Origin: Chitinophagales bacterium
GTDB taxonomy: Bacteria > Bacteroidota > Bacteroidia > Chitinophagales > Saprospiraceae
Assembly (NCBI GenBank): GCA_013298445.1
Contig: JAAFHQ010000080.1
Span: 1 to 12,373 of the forward strand
Direction of reading: 5' to 3'
Length of the DNA stretch: 12,373 bases
The position numbers were made by a program, and so were the translations under genes. The notes under the pieces are model-generated. The model did no database searches and was not told the DNA's origin. It saw only the letters and a program-made list of their open reading frames with translations. Shown in pieces: positions 7,523-12,373 of this stretch; within the stretch, counting starts at the first letter, position 1; the number at the start of each line of letters is the position of its first letter.

Positions 7523-8470
7523 CTATTTTTCAAGTTTAAAAGGTTCCGAAGTCAGTTCGATGTTGTACTCCAGTTTGTAATAAGGAGGAATTCCTGCCTT
7601 TTGAATGATGCGTTGGCCTATGTCACTTGCAATAAATGACGCAAAACCAGTACCTAACCCTGAACGACCTTCCCGCGTGATGATGAAAATATCCCGTCGA
7701 AAGGGATACAGCTTTTCAATCATGTTTGTGGCATAAGGTTTGTAGGGCTTAGTGGCATTTTCTCCTTCACAAACGGATACAGCCATCAACTTCGCCTCCG
7801 ACCGTAGTTTTTTGCCTAATGGATCATCATAGTCGCTGATCCAACTGTAGCCAATGATTCCCAAAGCGCCGGGGTGTTGAGCTACATAGTCTACTACGGA
7901 AGGATTATCTTTAAGGGCATAGGCATTGGCGGGTAGTTTTTTGAGTTTGATCATATCCATAACGAATTGAACCGTGCTGGAATTTTGATTGTCAAACACC
8001 AATGTGAGTTTTCCGCTTCTGTTATTTGGACTCAATTGATCCCAGGATGTAACATCTCCCTTCAACACTTTAAGAATACTTTCACAAGTTAGAGCTGTAT
8101 CAGGGTTATTTGGATGTACCATAAAAGCTACTGCATCGGTAGCAATTTGGGTAGTTATGGGGCTCGAGTTGATTCTTTTCAAATAAGCTTTCTCTTCGGG
8201 GCTTAGTGGGCGCGCACTGATCACAGTACGAGCAGTGTCTTTAAGGAATTCGTTCATCGCCTGGATCCCAGGCAAGTATTTTATGTCAAGAGAAGCACGG
8301 TTGTAGGTATGTTCAAACATATCTTCCTCGGCAATAACCAAAGGAAAAAGGGTTTCATCGGCAAGGATGCGGATTTTACCAAAAGTAGCACCATCCTCAG
8401 GTGTACTTCCTTTATTGCTGCACCCGGTAGAAACGAATAAAGCAAGGATAACAATGACGAACCAACGCAT
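7523..8470 (-). CDS. PstS-like phosphate/oxyanion-binding lipoprotein
   Basis: The 315-residue product starts with a lipoprotein signal peptide ending in STGC (Cys17). It then has a type-2 periplasmic binding-protein fold of the PBP_like_2/PstS family: KIRILADETLFPLV near the N-terminus, DAVAFMVHPNNP, an ILKGDVTSWDQL-like segment (VLKGDVTSWDQL), DNQNSSTVQFVMD, and GALGIIGYSW. In PstS these regions form the two lobes around phosphate. No Pst permease or ATPase gene lies nearby, so it may act as a binding or sensing protein within the TonB operon rather than in an ABC transporter; that is inference. Start choice: ATG at 8470 gives a compact signal peptide. Two further ATGs at 8521 and 8524 overlap the end of the upstream gene and would add 17-18 residues; coupling from there cannot be excluded. 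Confidence 0.85.
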   Translation of the reverse strand: MRWFVIVILALFVSTGCSNKGSTPEDGATFGKIRILADETLFPLVIAEEDMFEHTYNRASLDIKYLPGIQAMNEFLKDTARTVISARPLSPEEKAYLKRINSSPITTQIATDAVAFMVHPNNPDTALTCESILKVLKGDVTSWDQLSPNNRSGKLTLVFDNQNSSTVQFVMDMIKLKKLPANAYALKDNPSVVDYVAQHPGALGIIGYSWISDYDDPLGKKLRSEAKLMAVSVCEGENATKPYKPYATNMIEKLYPFRRDIFIITREGRSGLGTGFASFIASDIGQRIIQKAGIPPYYKLEYNIELTSEPFKLEK

Positions 8471-8513
8471 AGGTAGTGATTTCACGATAACCAAGTTGTT
8501 AAAGGCTGAAAAA

Positions 8514-8714
8514 TCAATCATCATCTTTTTCCTCAAGTTGTTTGGATGCAAAAAATTGCCTTGCAATGCGAAAAACGCCATATGCCAGAAAAAGCACACC
8601 AAGTAGGGTGTTCACAGCAAAAGGACTAATAGGTTTTATTTTGAGGACAAACACGCCGGCGAGAATATAGGCTAGTCCAAACAATGAAACAAAAGCAATA
8701 CGAAGGAGATTCAT
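8514..8714 (-). CDS. small two-helix membrane protein, unknown function
   Basis: The gene encodes 66 residues from the ATG at 8714 (MNLLRIAFVSLFGLAYILAG...). Two hydrophobic segments, at about residues 5-28 and 36-54, are separated by a short KIKPISPF loop, and the C-terminus is charged (KQLEEKDDD). This is a two-pass inner-membrane hairpin. It is not recognisable as any named family from what can be seen. It lies between tonB and the PstS-like gene on the same strand, and its stop region (GATGATGATTGA) overlaps possible ATG starts of the PstS-like gene, supporting a real, co-translated gene. An ATG six codons upstream (8732) is possible but would place the start within a TTGA repeat cluster. 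Confidence 0.7.
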   Translation of the reverse strand: MNLLRIAFVSLFGLAYILAGVFVLKIKPISPFAVNTLLGVLFLAYGVFRIARQFFASKQLEEKDDD

Positions 8715-8724
8715 TTTGATAAAG

Positions 8725-8801
8725 TTGAGCAATTGATCAATTGAGAAGTTGAATGATCAGCACCAAGATTTTGCTCGGGGACTAATCCTCCAACTTCTCA
8801 A
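8725..8801. repeat. TTGA octamer cluster and imperfect inverted repeat
   Basis: On the plus strand, TTGA occurs at 8725, 8733, 8741 and 8749, exactly 8 bp apart. This includes a perfect 14-bp palindrome, CAATTGATCAATTG, at 8730-8743. TTGAGAAGTTG (8741-8751) is the exact reverse complement of 8791-8801, with weaker pairing continuing on both sides (for example ATTGAT outside). The block fills most of the 97-bp gap between tonB and the small membrane gene. It could fold in the operon mRNA or be a short intergenic repeat; no function is established. Confidence 0.6.
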
Positions 8802-8811
8802 CCTATCAATT

Positions 8812-9675
8812 TTACTCGAGTTTGAAGCGGATTGGCAAGTTAAACTGAACCCGAACTGGTTGTCCGCGTTGTTTACCTGGTTGCCACTTAGGCATGCCGC
8901 GTACTACACGCAAGGCTTCTTCGTCGCAACCAGCACCAATACCTTTAACCACAGTCGCGCCAGCAATAGAACCATCCCGTTCTACCACGAATTGCACAAC
9001 CACCATTCCTTCTACACCGTTCTCCTTCGCAATGGTTGGATATTCGATGTTTTGGGCAAGGTAACGGAGCAATGCGGCCTGACCGTCAGGGAAAGAAGGC
9101 ATTTGTTCTACCACCTTAAAAACCTCTTGAGTAACCTTTGGTTTTTCTTCCTCCTGTACTACAGCTGGAGGTGGTGCTTCTTCGATGGGCTCATCACCAA
9201 GTCCGGCAACAACACCATCGTCGCTACCTTCCTGAGTTTTGGTGCTGATCTCCACGTCCTTCAGTTCTTCAACAGTGGGTGGTGGAACTTCTTCTACCAC
9301 TTCTTCATCTTTTTTTACCACCGGAATGGTAAAAGCGATGGTTGGGCGTGCAGGCGGCGGCTCCACCGGAGGAGGTGGGGGTGGCGGTTCCTGCTTGGGA
9401 TCCACAGATGGCGGTTCCGACAACGATACCTCGACGTTTAAGGTCTCTTCCTCAGGCAAGTTATCGCGGATGAAGTTCACAATACTCGGAAGCACGGCAG
9501 CAAAAGCCAGCAGAAGTACAGCAAGAATCGTTGCACGAGTCATACGCTTATGGTATGCTTTGCGCAGCTGATAAGCGCCGTATTCTTTATTCCGGTACTT
9601 AAAGATCAGATCATCCAGATCCGCCTTCATGATATCCCCGACTGACCCAGCATTGGATACATCGTTCGTATTCAT
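8812..9675 (-). CDS. tonB: TonB energy transducer
   Basis: TonB links the proton-motive force, harvested by ExbB/ExbD in the inner membrane, to outer-membrane TonB-dependent receptors. The 287-residue product has a 45-residue cytoplasmic N-terminus with FKYRNKEYGAYQLRKAY, a signature common in Bacteroidota TonB. A single membrane helix follows at about residues 48-68. Then comes a long proline/acid-rich periplasmic linker (about residues 85-190, including a run of seven prolines), and a TonB C-terminal domain from about residue 195 to the end. That domain contains EYPTIAKENGVEGMVVV, GIGAGCDEEALRVV, MPKWQPGKQRGQPV and a closing NLPIRFKL strand. It follows an exbD gene by only 21 bases, completing an ExbB-ExbD-TonB set. 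A 230-residue plus-strand frame opposite it is a shadow. Confidence 0.95.
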   Translation of the reverse strand: MNTNDVSNAGSVGDIMKADLDDLIFKYRNKEYGAYQLRKAYHKRMTRATILAVLLLAFAAVLPSIVNFIRDNLPEEETLNVEVSLSEPPSVDPKQEPPPPPPPVEPPPARPTIAFTIPVVKKDEEVVEEVPPPTVEELKDVEISTKTQEGSDDGVVAGLGDEPIEEAPPPAVVQEEEKPKVTQEVFKVVEQMPSFPDGQAALLRYLAQNIEYPTIAKENGVEGMVVVQFVVERDGSIAGATVVKGIGAGCDEEALRVVRGMPKWQPGKQRGQPVRVQFNLPIRFKLE

Positions 9676-9696
9676 GAGAGCATCATTTTAAATTGG

Positions 9697-10284
9697 TTAT
9701 TTAAGCTTCAGGGAGTTGAATCCCTTAGTTGGGCGCAAACGGTTGCCAGAACCTACCGCAATCAATGAATCAATAGAATTGAAATCATCAATGATTGCGT
9801 AACGTTTAACTCCCGTGATTGCCATTTCGTCCAGTACATCTACCATGTTCCGGTATTTGGATTCTGGTAGTGGTTTAATCATGACAAACAGTTCGTCTTT
9901 GTTGCCCCACTGTTGTTGTACTGCTTTTTGACGATCTTTGATCATCGAGCGCAGCCCTGTGCGGGAGAACGTAACACTGTCTACATTTACACCTGTAGCA
10001 TCGTCGGCACCAACATAGCAGTACACCATGTCACGTTTGCCCAATACGATGGCATAAGTTTTTGATTGCTTGATGGGTTTTTCTTCCACCTCTTGATTCT
10101 CATCTTTTGCTGGTTTGTTTACTTCCATCGCCTTAGGCTTACTGAAAGTAGTTGCCAACATGAAGAACGTAATCAGAAGGAACCCCAAGTCAACCATCGC
10201 AGTCAAATCCACACGGGTTGACTGCTTTTTGGATCGCGATTTACCGCCTTTCCCCCCTTTTTCGGGGATGTTCATTTCTGCCAT
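9697..10284 (-). CDS. exbD: ExbD/TolR biopolymer transport protein (second copy)
   Basis: This 195-residue inner-membrane protein is part of the proton-driven motor that energises TonB. It has a basic, Gly/Lys-rich cytoplasmic tail (residues 1-24), then RVDLTAMVDLGFLLITFFMLATTF, in which Asp32 is the conserved protonatable residue of the single membrane helix, and a periplasmic domain to the end. The periplasmic part differs strongly from the other ExbD encoded upstream, so they are not a recent duplication. The spacing is 42 bases from the upstream exbD and 21 bases to tonB. An internal start at Met4 is possible. Tandem, non-identical exbD genes are common in Bacteroidota TonB loci. Confidence 0.93.
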   Translation of the reverse strand: MAEMNIPEKGGKGGKSRSKKQSTRVDLTAMVDLGFLLITFFMLATTFSKPKAMEVNKPAKDENQEVEEKPIKQSKTYAIVLGKRDMVYCYVGADDATGVNVDSVTFSRTGLRSMIKDRQKAVQQQWGNKDELFVMIKPLPESKYRNMVDVLDEMAITGVKRYAIIDDFNSIDSLIAVGSGNRLRPTKGFNSLKLK

Positions 10285-10326
10285 GGCTGTTGCGCTTTTA
10301 TGGACTTAGAATAGGGTTACCTTCGA

Positions 10327-10989
10327 TTATTCCTTTGCCGTAGTAGCTTCACCAGAACCACGAGAAGAGGTAATCAAGTTGAATTTGTTGACTTTCTTTT
10401 GTTGAAGCTGTGCGATTACTTCATTCACGGCTTCATAGTCAGCATCTTTGTCTGCCTTGATGGCAATCCTCATAATCTCACTAGAAGGACGACCTTCACG
10501 AACACGAATTTCTTCATTAGATTGGCGAATCAACTGCACCAAATCCATAAACTCGCTTTGCTTGGGTGGAACAACTTCCAATGATATTCCAGGTTGTTTC
10601 ATCCGGGCACGTGCGTCGTTGGACAAACTGAGCAACTGCGGCAACTGTGAGACCGGAACTCCAAAGGCATCAAGCAAACGGAATGCATTGACTTGATCTG
10701 CATTCAGTTTGAGGTTGTAACGCTCTTGAAGTTTGGTCAGCAGACTTAGGCGTGTGTTTTGATCGTCTACCCCAACATATACCTGCCCTTCCTTATTCAC
10801 TTGAATGAGCAGAATATTTCTGTCTGGAACAGCTACTTGAGCTGTTGAGGCAGGGATGCTGATTTCAGCAACCTCACTGGGACGGAACTTCGTCGTCAAG
10901 ATGAAGAACGTCAACAAGAGGAATGCTACGTCGCACATCGCCGTCATGTCAATTGCCGTGCTTTTCCGAGCAACTTTAATTTTGGCCAT
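10327..10989 (-). CDS. exbD: ExbD/TolR biopolymer transport protein (first copy)
   Basis: The 220-residue product has a short basic N-terminus (MAKIKVARKST), then AIDMTAMCDVAFLLLTFFILTT with the essential-type Asp20 in its single membrane helix, and a larger periplasmic domain. That domain includes a long central insert (about residues 75-140), and ends in IAIKADKDADYEAVNEVIAQLQ, the typical ExbD/TolR closing fold in which the motor subunit binds its partners. It probably dimerises, possibly with the other ExbD, inside the ExbB-type pentamer; this pairing is inference. It lies 87 bases after the exbB-like gene on the same strand. The C-terminal tail (SSRGSGEATTAKE) is likely disordered. Confidence 0.94.
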   Translation of the reverse strand: MAKIKVARKSTAIDMTAMCDVAFLLLTFFILTTKFRPSEVAEISIPASTAQVAVPDRNILLIQVNKEGQVYVGVDDQNTRLSLLTKLQERYNLKLNADQVNAFRLLDAFGVPVSQLPQLLSLSNDARARMKQPGISLEVVPPKQSEFMDLVQLIRQSNEEIRVREGRPSSEIMRIAIKADKDADYEAVNEVIAQLQQKKVNKFNLITSSRGSGEATTAKE

Positions 10990-11076
10990 AATACTTCTTT
11001 TTAAAAATGCTCTAACTACCTAGATGCAGGCTTGCTACAAAGTGGTGTGTGGCAGAGCAATTTTTTTTAAAAAAAA

Positions 11077-11916
11077 TTACTTGTGCTTAGCAGCAAAAGT
11101 TTGAGCAATGCTGAAGCCGGCCTCATCGATGGCATAAGTCATACCGTCGATACGGGTTGTAAAGAAGTTGTAGAAAATAATCGCAAAGGCTGAAGTACCG
11201 ATACCCAAGGCAGTGTTGATCAAGGCTTCAGAGATACCTGAAGACAGTGCAACGGCGTCGGGAGCACCCGCAGTCGCCAAAGCGGAGAAGGCCTTGATCA
11301 TACCGATTACCGTACCCAACAGACCCAACAGCGTTGCGATCGAGGAGATGGTTGCCAGGATTACCAGGTTTCTTTCCAACATTGGCAATTCCAATGAAGT
11401 AGCTTCTTCGATCTCTTTGGAGATAGCCAAAACTTTTTGGTCGCGGTCCAAAGCTTCAGTTGTAGTCGCCATTTCTTGGTATTTCCCCAAACCAGCTTTT
11501 ACAACATTGGCTACAGAGCCTCTTTGTTTGTCGCATTCTTTGATTGCGTCCCCAACATTGTCATTAGAAAGGAAAGACTGAACCTTCCGTACAAAAGTAG
11601 GAATAGAGCCTTTACCACTAGCAGCAGTGATGGTGAAAATGCGCTCGATGAACACAGCAATTACCAATAGGAAATTGGCCATCAGAACGGGTACCAGTGT
11701 ACCACCTTTGTACATCATCCCCAGGTAGTTACCTGGTTTTGGGTGACCAGCAGGGTCGCCGTTCTCAAAGTTTGCCTTGGCGCCCAAAACATAGTTGAAC
11801 AATAAAATGGCCACGACCAACAGGATCGGAATAATAAAATAGGCGAAAACGCGGCTGAATTGTCCAGACTCAGCTTTTTTGGCTGCGCTAGCAGCTGGTT
11901 TTGTCGATTTACTCAT
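11077..11916 (-). CDS. exbB: MotA/TolQ/ExbB proton channel protein
   Basis: The 279-residue inner-membrane product would form the proton-conducting ring around ExbD. It has an extra N-terminal membrane helix (about residues 24-45) after a Lys/Ala-rich tail. The three canonical helices follow: about 74-95 (LVPVLMANFLLVIAVFIERIF), about 188-215 (LATISSIATLLGLLGTVIGMI, the family's most conserved stretch) and about 228-250 (ISEALINTALGIGTSAFAIIFYNF). A cytoplasmic loop lies between the first two canonical helices, as is usual. The additional first helix and longer N-terminus are common in Bacteroidota versions. It is the first gene of the probable operon with two exbD genes and tonB. The start at 11916 is the only reasonable one. 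Its TAA stop sits in a perfect A/T palindrome. Confidence 0.94.
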   Translation of the reverse strand: MSKSTKPAASAAKKAESGQFSRVFAYFIIPILLVVAILLFNYVLGAKANFENGDPAGHPKPGNYLGMMYKGGTLVPVLMANFLLVIAVFIERIFTITAASGKGSIPTFVRKVQSFLSNDNVGDAIKECDKQRGSVANVVKAGLGKYQEMATTTEALDRDQKVLAISKEIEEATSLELPMLERNLVILATISSIATLLGLLGTVIGMIKAFSALATAGAPDAVALSSGISEALINTALGIGTSAFAIIFYNFFTTRIDGMTYAIDEAGFSIAQTFAAKHK

Positions 11917-12271
11917 GGCTAATCAGGATTTTAGAAAAAAATTATTTTTTAGTTAACAAATGTTTTACCAATAGGAAACGTGGGAAGGAAGTGTTCGCAG
12001 CCGTGAAGATAAACAAAAGATAATTCTTTGCAAGTATAAAATTTGCCGGAAAATATGGCTTTGCACAGCGTGTGACAATAATAAAGATGTTTAAACGTGG
12101 AAGATAACACAACAAGTGCTATAATTTGATGGGTAAAGTTTTGATAGTGTTGAAAATACAATAAGAAAAGGGCAAAATGCCCGCATTTTGCCCTTTTCAC
12201 AGTAGATTTTATTATTTGTAAAAAATACAAGATTTTTTATTTGGTCAGCAAAGTTGCTCTCCTGCTTGTTC
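11917..12271. other. AT-rich gene-free interval upstream of exbB operon
   Basis: This 355-bp gap should carry the promoter of the minus-strand exbB operon, but I find no exact TAnnTTTG element. The nearest are one-mismatch forms on the minus strand (TATACTTG at 12038-12031 and TATTATTG at 12083-12076), with no TTG at the right spacing. A small inverted repeat with arms TTGCACA and TGTGACAA lies at 12061-12078 and might be an operator. The only long frame here (11949-12230, minus) runs through the terminator hairpin and is not a credible gene. The distal part holds the terminator listed separately. Confidence 0.6.
12155..12198 (-). terminator. strong intrinsic terminator of the gene at the right edge
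   Basis: The 16-base sequences 12165-12180 and 12183-12198 are perfect reverse complements (GAAAAGGGCAAAATGC), giving about 15 pairs around a tetraloop. In the minus direction the stem ends in CCCTTTTC and is followed by TTATTGTATTTTC, a U-rich tail. It lies 74 bases beyond the stop of the partial membrane-protein gene, and isolates the exbB operon promoter region from that gene. Confidence 0.82.
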
Positions 12272-12373
12272 TTACCAGCCGTTTAAAACAACATTGGGAA
12301 AAATACCCAACACCAACAGAACCAAGGTACAGATGACTAATACGGTGGAATAACCGAGTACGTATGGTACGGT
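12272..12373 (-). CDS. membrane protein C-terminus, probably NuoN
   Basis: Only the last 33 codons before a TAA stop are in the window; the 5' part lies beyond the right edge. The visible residues are one hydrophobic helix, LVICTLVLLVLGIFP, followed by the short tail NVVLNGW. A final helix ending in LGIFP or LGIYP followed by a short tail is characteristic of NADH-quinone oxidoreductase subunit N and related antiporter-like subunits of complex I, which pump protons across the inner membrane. So little sequence is visible that another multi-helix membrane protein is possible. The downstream hairpin at 12165-12198 fits as its terminator, and would mark the end of a nuo operon if the call is right. 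Confidence 0.5.
   Translation of the reverse strand, partial: TVPYVLGYSTVLVICTLVLLVLGIFPNVVLNGW

Noticed and set aside
8749..9441. A 230-codon plus-strand frame opposite tonB
   Set aside because: It lies antisense to a well-supported TonB with a full C-terminal domain. Its translation is rich in Trp, His and Phe with no recognisable motif, as expected of a shadow frame.
12031..12038. TATACTTG on the minus strand as the -7 element of the exbB operon
   Set aside because: It differs from TAnnTTTG at one position and no TTG sits about 19-21 bases upstream, so I do not list it as a promoter.
12061..12078. TTGCACA-n3-TGTGACAA as a CRP-type operator
   Set aside because: The arms are asymmetric because of an extra base, and the spacing does not fit TGTGA-n6-TCACA. 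It is noted only within the intergenic description.
11949..12230. A 93-codon minus-strand frame in the gap upstream of exbB
   Set aside because: It runs through the strong terminator hairpin and an AT-rich regulatory region; the composition is Phe/His/Cys-rich without family features.
1..12373. CRISPR arrays, tRNA or rRNA genes, phage or defence genes
   Set aside because: No regularly spaced repeats with unique spacers, no tRNA or rRNA-like sequence and no recognisable phage, defence or transposase proteins were seen.

Overview
The window looks like a chromosomal segment of a Bacteroidota bacterium, possibly of the Saprospiria (Haliscomenobacter/Lewinella-like) group. This is an inference from several signs: the Bacteroidota-type transketolase (an SDGG variant of the thiamine-diphosphate motif), the TonB N-terminus with the KEYGAYQLRK signature, the exbB-exbD-exbD-tonB gene order, lipoprotein and VCBS-repeat surface proteins, and starts without clear Shine-Dalgarno sites.

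Region 1 (1-3621, plus strand) holds three genes for exported proteins. The first is the C-terminal end of an FG-GAP/VCBS-repeat protein. The second is a vanadium-haloperoxidase/PAP2-type lipoprotein. The third, coupled to it by a TTGA stop/start overlap, is a lipoprotein that joins a CxxCH haem-binding segment to a calcium-binding VCBS propeller. Between the first two genes lies a 127-bp inverted-repeat element with nearly perfect 33-bp arms, resembling a REP doublet (REPIN). Its right arm supplies the apparent start codon and the first residues of the haloperoxidase-like protein.

Region 2 (3622-5768, plus strand) is a complete transketolase gene, preceded by a probable weak terminator and a Bacteroidota-type -7 promoter element. 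A bidirectional terminator separates it from the convergent region 3.

Region 3 (5865-11916, minus strand) is a probable seven-gene operon, read from right to left: a MotA/TolQ/ExbB proton-channel protein, two different ExbD proteins, TonB, a small two-helix membrane protein, a PstS-like substrate-binding lipoprotein and a periplasmic TPR protein. The first four make a complete energy-transducing complex for outer-membrane TonB-dependent transport. The last three are likely accessory proteins, but no Pst permease or ATPase is present. A set of four TTGA motifs at exact 8-bp spacing, with an imperfect inverted repeat, lies between tonB and the small gene.

Region 4 (11917-12373) is a 355-bp AT-rich gap with a strong hairpin terminator, then the last 33 codons of a minus-strand membrane protein that resembles the C-terminus of NADH-quinone oxidoreductase subunit N.

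Most of the window is ordinary for this phylum. The points most worth a second look are the REPIN-like element that rewrites a gene's 5' end, the cytochrome/VCBS plus haloperoxidase pair, and the accessory genes of the TonB operon.
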